The position numbers and the translations under genes are program-made. Below the pieces are notes generated by a model. It searched no databases, was not told the DNA's origin, and saw only the letters and a list, made by a program, of their open reading frames with translations. 64,000 nt of DNA from Porticoccus sp038143955. Lineage in GTDB: Bacteria > Pseudomonadota > Gammaproteobacteria > Pseudomonadales > Porticoccaceae. Position 1 is the stretch's first letter, and each line of letters opens with the position of its first letter. This document shows positions 1 to 9,187 of this stretch, piece after piece. The stretch lies in NCBI GenBank assembly GCA_038143955.1, contig JAYQMT010000005.1, positions 558,001 to 622,000 on the forward strand, given 5' to 3'.

Positions 1-1
1 A

Positions 2-622
2 AGCAGTGAAAGCTCGGATGGTAAAAACCTGGAAGTAGATCTGGTTATGTATGCCACCGGTCGTAAGCCTAATGTAACCGGTTTAGGCCTTGAGAACACA
101 AAGGTAGAGACAAAATCAAATGGTGTTGTAGTTGTAGATGACTACTTTCAAACTGCTGAATCATCCATCTATGCTTTAGGTGATGTGATAGGGCGTGTAG
201 AGCTTACGCCAGTGGCTATTACAGAAGGTATGGCCTTAACTAAAACATTAGTTGAAGGAACCCCAACGGCGGTCGATTACAGCAATATACCGACTGCTAT
301 ATTTTGTCAGCCAAACTCATCCTCTGTTGGGCTTACAGAAGAACAAGCTCGTGAACAATATGGTCATAACCTAAAAGTATTCCGTAGCCGTTTTCGTCCC
401 ATGAAAGAAACATTGGGCGGTGGTGCTGGAAAGGTCTTTATGAAGATGATAGTGGTAAAAAGCACTGATATGGTCGTTGGTTGTCATATGGTCGGCGAAC
501 ACGCCGGTGAAATCATTCAAGGTATAGCCGTCGCCATGAAAGCCGGCGCTAAAAAAGCTGATTTTGATGCGACTATAGGGATTCATCCAACTACCGCAGA
601 AGAATTTGTTACCATGCGTTAG
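2..622 (+). CDS. gor: Glutathione reductase, C-terminal part (5' end outside window)
   Basis: Reduces glutathione disulfide with NADPH in the cytoplasm. The frame is open from base 2, so this is the rest of a gene whose start lies left of the window. Visible are the second half of the NADPH/FAD region with the motif YALGDV (the FAD-contacting Asp of the family) and the dimerisation domain ending in HPTTAEEFVTMR, where the His-Pro and following Glu form the catalytic base pair typical of glutathione reductase rather than lipoamide dehydrogenase. The N-terminal redox cysteines cannot be seen. A 1-Cys peroxiredoxin, which commonly uses glutathione as reductant, follows after a gap of about 500 bases on the same strand. 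Confidence 0.9.
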   Translation, partial: SSESSDGKNLEVDLVMYATGRKPNVTGLGLENTKVETKSNGVVVVDDYFQTAESSIYALGDVIGRVELTPVAITEGMALTKTLVEGTPTAVDYSNIPTAIFCQPNSSSVGLTEEQAREQYGHNLKVFRSRFRPMKETLGGGAGKVFMKMIVVKSTDMVVGCHMVGEHAGEIIQGIAVAMKAGAKKADFDATIGIHPTTAEEFVTMR

Positions 623-1110
623 TTTAACCATGTTCCTAAAACTCAGGTTTTATAGTAAGTGTTGCTCCGAAACACAAGTTAAAATGTAAGTTTAATTACC
701 ACTTAGAAAGGAGAATCATAGACATGACCATACCTCTACGCTTAATCCTGTGTCGCTATTTTGTCATTCGCTAATAGCCAGAGTGTCATTTCACGCTTTT
801 TTCTTCCCGTTACGTTGACCACTTAAAATACCTCTATGCTTAAAACCGCAATTTCTATTCATCCGGTCTATTGCCAGACCCATATTGGTGAGAACCATTA
901 AGAGGATAACAGTCTTTCTGATCACGTAATGATGGATAAGCGGCCTTTTGACGGTTAGTGCTAACCTTTAACTATTTAAGCCTCGAACTGAACTACGCAT
1001 AATGTATATTATGTTAAATTGTAACTTTATATAATATTTTTTATTAAAGGTTACGCTATCGATTATTTGTTATACTTTGTTCAAATATAAAATTAATCAA
1101 TTTAATATTA
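623..1110. other. Gene-poor gap with a 15-base near-repeat
   Basis: No convincing gene is present in these 490 bases. The sequence holds two near-identical copies of TACCTCTAYGCTTAA (731-745 and 829-843, one mismatch), about one hundred bases apart. A short minus-strand frame of about 36 codons around 785-895 resembles nothing I can name. Just before the peroxiredoxin gene the sequence TATACT (1071-1076) could be a -10 element, but no good -35 is seen at the right distance. The region could be a decayed gene. Confidence 0.4.
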
Positions 1111-1123
1111 AATGAGGATTATG

Positions 1124-1777
1124 ATGTCTCTGCTTATAAATGATATTGCCCCTAACTTTGAGTCTAATTCAACAGATGGCCTAATTAACTTCCATGAGTG
1201 GATTGGTAGCAGTTACGCTATTTTGTTCTCACACCCAAAAGATTTCACACCAGTCTGTACAACAGAATTCTCAGCTGTAGCAGACTTATCATTGGACTTT
1301 AAAAATAGAAATACTAAAGTCATTGGAGTGTCTGTAGATAGTAATGAAGACCATATAAAGTGGACGGATGATATTGAGTCCGTATCATCGGCTCCGGTTA
1401 ACTTCCCTATCATCGAGGATATCTCCTTGACTGTTTCAAAACTCTACAAAATGTTTCCTTCAGAAGCTTACCTGCCTGATGGACGAACGGCCTTGGACAG
1501 CGCTACCGTAAGAACCGTCTTTATAATAGGACCCGATAAAAGAATACGGTTGACACTCAGTTATCCCATGGCTGTAGGCCGAAATTTCTCTGAGATTTTA
1601 AGAGCCTTAGACGCTATACAGTTAACCGATAAACATACTGTAGCTACCCCAGCAAATTGGCTCAGTGGTCAAGATGTCATTATTCCCTTATCTGTAAGCG
1701 ATGATGCTGCTGTAAAAAAATATGGATTCGTTGATAAAAAGCTAGACTATTTGAGATACATTAAACAGCCCGACTAA
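1124..1777 (+). CDS. 1-Cys peroxiredoxin (AhpC/TSA, Prx6 type)
   Basis: Thiol peroxidase that reduces hydrogen peroxide and organic hydroperoxides in the cytoplasm. The peroxidatic Cys is residue 45 in the motif FTPVCTTEF, with the catalytic Pro/Thr before it; no second Cys is present, which together with the 217-residue length and a long C-terminal domain marks the Prx6 (1-Cys) subfamily. Three in-frame ATGs lie close together (1112, 1121, 1124); the start at 1124 is chosen because GAGG at 1114-1117 then sits at ribosome-binding distance and the protein begins MSLLIND, as in relatives. It converges on blh, whose end is 10 bases away. Glutathione reductase upstream may supply its reductant (inference). 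Confidence 0.9.
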   Translation: MSLLINDIAPNFESNSTDGLINFHEWIGSSYAILFSHPKDFTPVCTTEFSAVADLSLDFKNRNTKVIGVSVDSNEDHIKWTDDIESVSSAPVNFPIIEDISLTVSKLYKMFPSEAYLPDGRTALDSATVRTVFIIGPDKRIRLTLSYPMAVGRNFSEILRALDAIQLTDKHTVATPANWLSGQDVIIPLSVSDDAAVKKYGFVDKKLDYLRYIKQPD

Positions 1778-1787
1778 AATATTTTTT

Positions 1788-2682
1788 CTAAGTTTTTACA
1801 ATTTTTCTTAATTTAGGTAAGAGCATGTGTGCAATGGTCAAGCTCGCTAATATTGGAAAGATAACCAACAGGCTATTTAGACTATATTCCCATTTAAATA
1901 AAAAGATCATAATTGAAATTGGCGCGGTAAATAGCGTTAACCATAATATATCCGGAAACATCCTGAAATCATTATCCATAAGTGCCCTTATACCGTGCAA
2001 TCCACAAAAATATATTGAGAACCAGGTAAGCGGGTTTAAGAAATAAGCAAGACAAATTAATAGCATCATTTCAGCGCCTAACAGCTTTAATTCAAGTAAA
2101 GTCTTCCCTTTATTTTTTCTCTCTTGTGCAATTTTGTATAAACTTGAAGAAAAACAGATTATACAAACTAATACTATAATATTTATAGCATCAAATATTT
2201 CTGGTTGGATTCTAACCTGTGTTAAATCAAAAAAGAGAGTTTACTAAATTTGGTTTGAAGACTAACGGCAAGAATGCCATAACAACACCCCAGTAAACTT
2301 TAGAAGCAAAATTTATTTCATTTATGAACTTCAAATCAGATACACCAAAATGCACTGATGACATTACCAATAGTAAAACTAATCCACCAAATGGATAAAT
2401 AAACCAAATCAATGCACCACTTGACGTAAAGAGCATATAAAGCAAATATAATTTTAACCTAGTGCTTGTTCGAACTGAGTGCTTCCATATAATTTTTCCA
2501 TCTAGCGCACCATGTGCTACACCCATAGTGCCTATAAGGCTCATTGAAATAATCATTATTATGCTTATGTTTGATTTAACTTCTGACTTATTTGTCATAA
2601 GAATGTCAGATATAGTAGATAGAAGAATTATTATCACAGAAAAAATAATGAAATAAATTTGATGTTTATTAACTTTAGTCAT
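1788..2682 (-). CDS. blh: Brp/Blh family beta-carotene 15,15'-dioxygenase (frame broken once)
   Basis: Cleaves beta-carotene into two retinal molecules, the chromophore for the rhodopsins upstream. It is an integral membrane protein. Family motifs with histidines are seen in order: GVAHGALDG, SSVHFGVSD, FCGLHGIRAL and TIAHMLL, in about 297 residues of mostly hydrophobic sequence. The reading frame is interrupted in a run of six A (plus strand 2229-2234); taking out one base joins NSLF to DLTQVRIQPE and on to the C-terminal half. It is the last gene of the crtE-I-B-Y-blh operon and overlaps the end of crtY by 8 bases. No idi gene follows. Confidence 0.9.
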
Positions 2683-3808
2683 TTTTCTTTTTTATTAAAC
2701 CCTTTAGCATTAGCCTTGTAGGCATACAAAATAGTATATTTATTAAATCAGCACCCGATGGCTTATCTGACAGAAATCTTATTAATGGGGGCATTTTTGC
2801 TCGTTTGAATAGCATCATGAATAAATATGGCCCTTTTTCTGGATATTTGAGAATAACGTTTAAGAAGATTTTATCGAGATAATTTAACCATTTATTAGAG
2901 CGATACCTAAATGAAGAGATATTATTTTCAATTTGCCCAAACTCTCCTATCCTGATTGCCCAATTGGCAACTCTTCTCATTGAATAACCTGAAGAAGCTC
3001 TCATCATTCCTCCTCCTATGCCAATCTTTAGTATTCTTTTTTCTTCAAGCGGAGAAATAACAGCCATAGGTATAATTGCCTTTTCTTGCCTAATTTCTTT
3101 ATAGGGCTGATAGGTTTGGAGGATTTCTTTATGTCTCTTTTCTATAGCTTTAAGCTCAGGTTGTGTAGAAAAAACTGTTGTCTCAACAAGTGCCCTCTTT
3201 TTTGTAAAAGGCAGTACATATATGAATTCAACCTGATTTTTCTTTTTTATAAATGACATCAATGTCACTTCATCAGGCTTAAATCGTTCTTTTGTAAGTT
3301 CTATTTCGCTCCCGACAAAAGCTTGATGTATTAACGGCGATTTTATTTCTTGTTGCTTAATATTGTTTCTACTATCAACAATGAACTTGCCGAAATGAGT
3401 ATTACTGTTAGTGGTAACAACTTGAATATTGTCCTCACTGTATATTTGAGAGACCTTTTCATTTTTTATAGTTGTAATTTTCTCATTACATGAGCTAGAT
3501 AAGCTTTCGAGTGCTTCTTTACCATCAAAACAAACATAGCTGTATAGCTGGGTATCTCTTATGATTTCATAGTTAAGACTGTTTAAAACTACTTTTTTCC
3601 AAATTTTCTTTGGGTTTAATTGAAACTCATCTGCAACATTCGGAAGACCCGGCCCTTCCCAGACACAAAATGTTTGATCATTATTAATGCTATCTTTTTG
3701 TTCGAGCAGAAGAATTTTTTGATCATTATTTTTTTTGAGGTATTGCTTCAAAAACATTAGGCTCGACAACCCTGCTCCGATTACTATTAAATCGTATATT
3801 TTTTTCAT
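2675..3808 (-). CDS. crtY: Lycopene beta-cyclase
   Basis: Cyclises both ends of lycopene to give beta-carotene; peripheral membrane flavoprotein of the CrtY/CrtL family. The N-terminus holds the dinucleotide-binding motif VIGAGLSSL at residues 9-17, and the sequence has the family's QTFCVWE segment near residue 45. At 377 residues it has the usual length (about 380-390). The frame is intact. The start codon overlaps the stop of crtB (ATGA type, 4 bases) and its end overlaps the start of blh, so translation of the three is probably coupled. No crtZ or ketolase gene accompanies it, so beta-carotene is the expected end product here. Confidence 0.92.
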   Translation of the reverse strand: MKKIYDLIVIGAGLSSLMFLKQYLKKNNDQKILLLEQKDSINNDQTFCVWEGPGLPNVADEFQLNPKKIWKKVVLNSLNYEIIRDTQLYSYVCFDGKEALESLSSSCNEKITTIKNEKVSQIYSEDNIQVVTTNSNTHFGKFIVDSRNNIKQQEIKSPLIHQAFVGSEIELTKERFKPDEVTLMSFIKKKNQVEFIYVLPFTKKRALVETTVFSTQPELKAIEKRHKEILQTYQPYKEIRQEKAIIPMAVISPLEEKRILKIGIGGGMMRASSGYSMRRVANWAIRIGEFGQIENNISSFRYRSNKWLNYLDKIFLNVILKYPEKGPYLFMMLFKRAKMPPLIRFLSDKPSGADLINILFCMPTRLMLKGLIKKKND

Positions 3809-4691
3809 TTTATATGAACATCGGGAAGTTTTATTAAAGATGAATGTAACATTTCATTATGATTATCAATATTTTTCTTCTTATTTAGTTTAAATATTAA
3901 CTTTATTGTTATTAGTAGCTTTTCAAATACATTCAGATAAACTCGATATGATTCGTAAGAAACTTTTCTATTTAAAATTTTTATCCCTATATTTTGATAA
4001 AGCTTTGATGCAACGAGAACTGCTCTTGCTGTTCTGGGTGGTAGATGAGCTATACCCTTTTCCCCACTTTGATAATATTTATTTGCCAAATTCAATAAAG
4101 CATTTCTTGCTGAATTAATTTTATTAATCTCTTGCTTTGTCGGGTTTTTGTAATTCTCGAGCTCTATATTGATCATATCTTTTGGTAAATAAATCCTATT
4201 TATCGAAGCATCTTCATTTACATCACGGCATATATTCGTGAGCTGCATTGCAATACCTAGATCAATAGCAAAATATTTTAATCGAGGATCTTTAATTCCT
4301 ATGACGTCGCAAACCATCAGCCCAACAGCACCAGCTACTCGATAGCAATAAATGAGAAGCTCATTGATATTATCAGGTTGTTTATGGGAAATATCACTCG
4401 TTTGCCCTATAAGAATTCTTTAAGGATATCTTCTCTTGGTAAATACTCCTTATCTATATTTTTTAGCTCATCAAATGCGCCGGTATATTTATCTTTATCC
4501 CATGCACTTTTTGCCGCAAAAAAATCTTTATATGAGGTGTCATGGTTTGGATTTTCATCTATCAAATCATCAATACGGCGGCAAAATGCGTATACCGAGT
4601 ATAAATTATTAGCAGTTTTTTTTTCGAGAAATGCTGTAGCCCAAAAAAAAGTTTTTCCATGATTCTTCATCACATGAGAATAATTAGTCAT
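3805..4691 (-). CDS. crtB: Phytoene synthase (frame broken once)
   Basis: Joins two geranylgeranyl diphosphates head to head to make phytoene, the first committed carotenoid step. Both aspartate-rich motifs of the squalene/phytoene synthase fold are visible: RRIDDLIDE in the N-terminal half and NICRDVNED in the C-terminal half, about 295 residues in total. The frame breaks near 4407-4412 where the peptide stops at KEFL; adding one base restores KEFL-IGQTSDISHK and reads on. This break is not in a long homopolymer, unlike most others in the window. The gene overlaps crtI by 8 bases upstream and crtY by 4 bases downstream. Confidence 0.9.
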
Positions 4692-6152
4692 GATAAAGAA
4701 TTCTTTCTACTACTTTCGCTGAATTTATAACTCCGGGAACTCCTGCTCCAGGATGAGTGCCGGCTCCTACATAGAATAAATTTTTATATCTATCGTCTTG
4801 GTTGTGTGTCCTGAACCACGCTGACTGTGTTAAAACTGGTGCGATTGAAAATCCACTTCCAAATGGTGTTCTGTAGTTAGTTCTAAAATCTTCCGGGGTC
4901 ATACAAAAAATTTCTCTAGCATTTACATTAATACCCGGCATGATCGTCTTATCAAGAGCATCTAAAATTCTTTTGGAGAATTCTTCTTTGATTGCAGACC
5001 AATCTTGTCCACCTTTAAGGTTTGGTACTGGCACAAGTGCATAGAAGCTATCATGATTATCTGGAGCGAAAGATTTATCCGTACAGGTAGGCCTATGAAG
5101 ATATATAGAAAAATCCTCTGATAAATGATGGTTATCAAATATATCTTCAAGTAACTCTTTATATCTAGGGCCCATCCAAATCGTATGATGGGCAACATTC
5201 TCGTAGCATTTTATTGATCCAAAAAATAATACAAATAAACCCATCGAGTGCTTCGCATATTTATTTATTAATCTATTATGAAGAGATATTTTTTCATTCT
5301 TTAGTAGTTCTTTGGATACTTGTATTGGGTCAGCATTACTAACGACATAATCAAATTCCTTGCTTTCGTTATTTGTAAAGTTGACTCTTGTAATTAATTT
5401 TTTTGATGTAGAAAAATGACTCACATCACATAAATAATTTATTTCAATACCGTTCCTCAACATTAAATTTTCAAGTTCAAATACAAGTTTTCCTGTCCCG
5501 CCCATACAAAAGAAAATACCCCATTTTTGTTCTAGCGCATGAATAAGTGAGTATATCGAAGATGTTGTAAAAGGATTGCCTCCAACCAGGAGTGGCTGAA
5601 TTGAAAATGCCTGACGAAGATTAGGGTGCTTTATATGTTTAGATACAAAGCTATAAACAGAACGATAACCTTTCATTTTGATAATATCTGGGGCATAACG
5701 GAGCATTGTTGACAATCTGTGAAATGGATGTCCTGCTAACTTTTCGTATCCGAGCTTAAATATTTTTTTGATTCTTTGAGCATGTCTAAGTAGCCTGAAA
5801 CATCCTCAGGAGATAATTCTTCAATTTGGCTAAGCATTTTTTCTCGATCGGATCCATAATCAAACTCTGTTTGATCGTTGAAATGGAACCTATACCAAGT
5901 ACTTAGAGGTTTGAACTCAAGATGATCTTCTAAGCTTTCACCAAATAATTCAAATAGCTCATAAAATAGATTAGGCGCTGTTATTACTGTAGGCCCAGCA
6001 TCATGGAAATAGCCATTTCTTTGGAAAGCTTGTGCCCTACCCCCTAATTTATCGAGACGTTCATATATAGTTACCTTATTCCCTCTTGCTCTAAATCTGA
6101 TCGCGGCAGCAATACCACCAAAACCTCCTCCGATAATAGCAACTCTTTTCAT
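4684..6152 (-). CDS. crtI: Phytoene desaturase (frame broken once)
   Basis: Converts phytoene to lycopene by four desaturations with FAD. The N-terminus has the FAD-binding motif AIIGGGFGGIAAA at residues 5-17 and GGRA shortly after; the C-terminus has the CrtI signature region with GAGTHPGAGVPGV. The frame breaks in a T7 run (plus strand 5763-5769): with one extra base the peptide continues SKKIFKLGYEKLAGHPFHRL into the C-terminal two thirds, giving 489 residues, normal for bacterial CrtI. It overlaps crtB by 8 bases and crtE by 4 bases, so the operon is tightly coupled. Confidence 0.92.
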
Positions 6153-7085
6153 ATCAAGTTAAGCCTTTTAATGATTTCATCTTTTAGTGACTCGATGATT
6201 GGTTGAATAATTATAGGTAATCGATGATTATTTAACATAGCATTATTTAATATAGCGACTATTTCTTTTTGTGACTGAATAAAATTTCTTTCAGAAATAA
6301 AGTCATTAAATTTGCTTGGCTGTTTAAATATCACTTTTTTTCTAGAGCTGATAAATTTTCAAGTATTCGAATTACCATAAAATTTGGATGACCTTTTAGA
6401 AAATCTGACGATATTTCTTGCTCAAAGCCGATTATATTCTCTATATCGTTTAAATATTGATAAGCGAAACCGAGTTCGTTAGAGATCTCTTTTAGGGCGA
6501 CACATTCGTCTTCTGTGAGCTCCTTACAACGAAACATACCCATCATAGGTAATGCTATTAATGGAGCAGTTTTATCAATAGCTACCTTTCGACACTGTTC
6601 TTTAGTTAGCGTTAAATGATCTAAACTCACATCTAGTGATTGACCAAATATAATCTCTTTTACAGAGCATGATAATAGTTTTAATAGAATATTCTGGTGC
6701 CACCCTTGTTCTATTTCAGTAATTTTTCTAAATGATTCTGCAATTAAGTAGTCTCCCGTACAAACAGCTGCAGGTATGCCAAACTCCTTCCAGAGAGACT
6801 TTTTCCTCGCCTCATTGAGTCTTCATCACATATATCATCATGTAATAGGGAAGCACTATGGATCAGCTCACATACAACTGCCCATTTGATATATGTTTGA
6901 CTTGAAAGCCCTAATAAGCCACCAGAAGCAAGTGCTAAACGGGCTCTTATCCACTTTCCTTTTGACTCATTATGGTGTTTCAGCCAATCAGATATGAATG
7001 ATTCTTCTATATCAAAACTTCTTGCAAATTCTTCCTTTACAAGATGAAGAAATTTATCTGCCTCTGGAGGCATATAATATTTCAT
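6149..7085 (-). CDS. crtE: Geranylgeranyl diphosphate synthase (frame broken twice)
   Basis: Class I prenyltransferase supplying C20 precursor for the carotenoid operon. The first aspartate-rich motif is clear (LLHDDICDED followed by MRRGK). The second, normally DDxxD, reads YQYLNDIEN, with Asn in place of two aspartates. Two breaks are seen: a T5 run (6800-6804, one base missing; repaired peptide GKKSLWKEFGIPAA) and a T7 run (6336-6342, one base missing), after which about 60 residues complete the C-terminus, 312 in all. An upstream ATG at 7097 is possible, but GAGAG just before 7085 favours the shorter start. It is the first crt gene, directly behind a terminator. Confidence 0.85.
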
Positions 7086-7110
7086 AGACTCTCTCATATA
7101 TCTCAGTATA

Positions 7111-7141
7111 AAAAAAACGCGCCAATGAGGCGCGTTTTTTT
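7111..7141 (-). terminator. Intrinsic terminator between rhodopsin 1 and crtE
   Basis: A perfect hairpin with 13-base arms including the A and T tracts (7111-7123 with 7129-7141) and a 5-base loop; the GC core is CGCGCC/GGCGCG. On the minus strand it is followed by a run of T, and it lies 20 bases behind the rhodopsin stop and 26 bases before crtE, so it should end or dampen transcription between opsin and carotenoid genes. The symmetric tracts allow it to work in both directions. A TATACT hexamer (7105-7110, minus strand) just after it might serve as a crtE -10. Confidence 0.9.
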
Positions 7142-7161
7142 CTTATATTTTTTTTTTCTAC

Positions 7162-7905
7162 TTATGCGCCAGCATCAGATTTACGTTGAGCAATCATATA
7201 AATCATAACACCGAAACCTGCTTTAGCAACAACATCTGCAATTGTATAACCCACTTGAACAGAAGCATTAATTTTACCGAGCTCTAAGGCACCTATGCCA
7301 AGCATTGGTAGAATAAAAACTATTGGGTAGAAGCACCAAGAAAGTATAGTCAAAGTTCTTGCATTGGCTACCAATCTTTTGACATCAATGGGTTGAGAAT
7401 TTATTGAGGCTCCTAAACCTACAACCAATTCTTTTATAATGTAAAGAAAGGGAATCATTGCAGCAGTCCACCATAACCAGCGCTCCTCTCCAGTAGCGGC
7501 AACTTCGCCTGGGTAACCTAGAATAACCATCAATGCTGAAGCGACTGCTAGCTTGATGCCTTTTGAATAAGTGTCATCCTTACTTAACCTCATTACAAGA
7601 ACTAGTTCTAGTAAAAGTAAGGGTACAGTTAGTAACCAGTCAACATAACGATATGCATCGTTAAATGCTGAGCCAGTAGCAGTCACTGTTCCATCTTTAA
7701 GGGTGTATGCATGCTCAAAGCTTTCAAACATTCTGACATAATGATAAAAGGCAATTAGGCATACTAAGCCTGATAGTGTAAGTGCTGTTTTATATGCTGG
7801 AGCAACTTGACTGCGCTGCGCGAACATAAATACTGTGGCTGCTCCAAACGTTGCAATGGCAAAGGACAGTGAATTAAAGACGAGATTATAATCACCTAAT
7901 TCCAT
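7162..7905 (-). CDS. Xanthorhodopsin-like proton-pumping rhodopsin (Leu tuning residue)
   Basis: Seven-helix light-driven proton pump, 247 residues. Helix C reads RYVDWLLTVPLLLLE with proton acceptor Asp89, Thr93 and donor Glu100 (the DTE pattern); His55 in YHYVRMF pairs with the acceptor, and retinal attaches at Lys228 in TIADVVAKAG. Residue 97, equal to position 105 of proteorhodopsin, is Leu, which in known proteins gives green absorption. The overall sequence (FNDAYRYVDW, LGYPGEV, YTIADV) matches the xanthorhodopsin clade. At the place of the carotenoid-fenestration Gly of xanthorhodopsin it has Trp146, so a bound antenna is unlikely. A strong ribosome site (GGGGAG) precedes the ATG. The frame is intact. 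Confidence 0.95.
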   Translation of the reverse strand: MELGDYNLVFNSLSFAIATFGAATVFMFAQRSQVAPAYKTALTLSGLVCLIAFYHYVRMFESFEHAYTLKDGTVTATGSAFNDAYRYVDWLLTVPLLLLELVLVMRLSKDDTYSKGIKLAVASALMVILGYPGEVAATGEERWLWWTAAMIPFLYIIKELVVGLGASINSQPIDVKRLVANARTLTILSWCFYPIVFILPMLGIGALELGKINASVQVGYTIADVVAKAGFGVMIYMIAQRKSDAGA

Positions 7906-7984
7906 TCATTTCTCCCCTTAAAAGATATAATTTTTTATAGCGCCCTCTAAAATAAATTTTACAAAAAAATTATGAAGACATTAT

Positions 7985-8030
7985 AAAAAATTGGCGTTAC
8001 AGGACGAAATGCATTGCCCTCTAACGCCAA
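7985..8030 (-). terminator. Intrinsic terminator between the two rhodopsin genes
   Basis: Arms TTGGCGTTA (7991-7999) and TAACGCCAA (8022-8030) pair perfectly around a 22-base loop, and on the minus strand the hairpin is followed by six T (complement of A6, 7985-7990). It lies 32 bases behind the stop of the blue-type proteorhodopsin and 80 bases before the second rhodopsin. It could fully end the first transcript or act as a partial attenuator. Confidence 0.85.
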
Positions 8031-8061
8031 ACTTACTGCTTGATATTCGAGCTACAGGTTA

Positions 8062-8757
8062 TTAAGCCTTAGACGAAGATGTAGCAGCTACCCAAATAAC
8101 AACACCAAATGCAATCTTGTTAACAAAGTCAGCAAGGTTGTAAACAAGGTTGAGGTTAGATGCAGCGTCACCACCAGCACCAGCACCTACGATGTAACCT
8201 ATAGGATAGATTGACCACCCAACAGTTACAATCAAACGTAGTGCATTGAAGGCAGTTTTACTCGCTTCAGTACCCTGGGCTGCACTGATTTGACTAGCTT
8301 CACCAACGAAGATTTCGTAGATAATGTATATCCACCCAGCCATACCAATTGCGAATGCTGGCCAATAAGACATAGCTCCAACTTCTCCGAGATATCCGCC
8401 AACTAACATCACAACGGATGCAATTAACAGCTTCCAGAACAAAGCAGCACGAACCACAGCTATAGCAGAAAGAATCAAGAAAAACTCGACAATCTGCAGT
8501 GGAACAGTTAACAGCCAATCGACATAGCGAAAGACTGTCGGGCTTGCTCCTGTTGATACCCAAACTCCTCGCATGTAGAAGTAATGAATCGCTGCAATAC
8601 CTGTTACCATCGCAGCAACGGTTAAAGATGTTTTCCACTTGCCTTCTGCACGATCGCGTTCAACAGTGAAAAAGTAAGTTGCCGCAACCATTGCTGCGGA
8701 TATAATCCAGAAACTGACTCCCGTATAATCACTAGGATTTATACCTGTCGTTTCCAT
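8062..8757 (-). CDS. Proteorhodopsin, blue-absorbing type (Gln tuning residue)
   Basis: Seven-helix light-driven proton pump of the classical marine proteorhodopsin group, 231 residues. Helix C has Asp80, Thr84 and Glu91 (DTE motif), retinal binds Lys214 in LADFVNKIAFG, and His58 lies in the helix B position of proteorhodopsin His75. Residue 88 (position 105 of the reference protein) is Gln, the known blue-tuning variant. The protein starts with METTGINPSDYTGVSFW and lacks the usual cleaved N-terminal leader. A strong AAGGAGA ribosome site stands 5 bases before the ATG. The gene is first of the light cassette; the frame is intact, in contrast to most of the crt genes. Confidence 0.96.
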   Translation of the reverse strand: METTGINPSDYTGVSFWIISAAMVAATYFFTVERDRAEGKWKTSLTVAAMVTGIAAIHYFYMRGVWVSTGASPTVFRYVDWLLTVPLQIVEFFLILSAIAVVRAALFWKLLIASVVMLVGGYLGEVGAMSYWPAFAIGMAGWIYIIYEIFVGEASQISAAQGTEASKTAFNALRLIVTVGWSIYPIGYIVGAGAGGDAASNLNLVYNLADFVNKIAFGVVIWVAATSSSKA

Positions 8758-9187
8758 GTTTCTCTCCTTTTACTTTTATTAAGTTTTATTTTCACATTAA
8801 TGTAAATATTAAAGCTTGCAAGTCTTAACGCCTGCTTCAAATTACTACTTAAATGAGCCTTTCTTTGCAAGTTAAATTACTTGCCTGAAGGAATCACTCG
8901 TCTAATTTGAACAATGAAGACCCTTTAGTCAATAGATTTTTGCTAAAAAACCAATATAAAACCAAATATGATTGATAATTAATGCAATTAAATACCTATT
9001 TATTTATTCAATATTAAGGACTACAGGGTAAAAGTACCGATTAATATTAATTCAAATAGGAATCATTATCATCTAAAATAGAGAATCTTATTAAATTATT
9101 AACTTCGTCTATGTATGGATAGATAAAATTAGCCTATTCTGGCAATATTAGATATGTAATTTTTTAAATTCTTGTTCTGGAGTGGTG
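8758..9187. promoter_or_regulatory. Divergent control region of proteorhodopsin and pyrE
   Basis: This 430-base AT-rich stretch separates the minus-strand proteorhodopsin from plus-strand pyrE and must hold both promoters. The sequence TTGCAAGT occurs twice in the same orientation (8816-8823 and 8865-8872), 49 bases apart, about five helical turns; it might be an operator, but this is a guess. No clear -35/-10 pair can be named with confidence for either gene. No coding frame is evident. Confidence 0.45.

Noticed and set aside
785..895. Minus-strand short frame near 840 as a UmuC C-terminal remnant
   Set aside because: Only a vague resemblance over about ten residues; too weak to name.
8300..8638. 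112-codon open frame on the minus strand inside the proteorhodopsin gene
   Set aside because: It is a shifted-frame shadow of the strongly conserved opsin sequence and has Cys-rich nonsense composition.
7162..8757. Sodium or chloride pumping by either rhodopsin
   Set aside because: Both have Asp-Thr-Glu at the key helix C positions, not the NDQ or NTQ patterns of sodium and chloride pumps.
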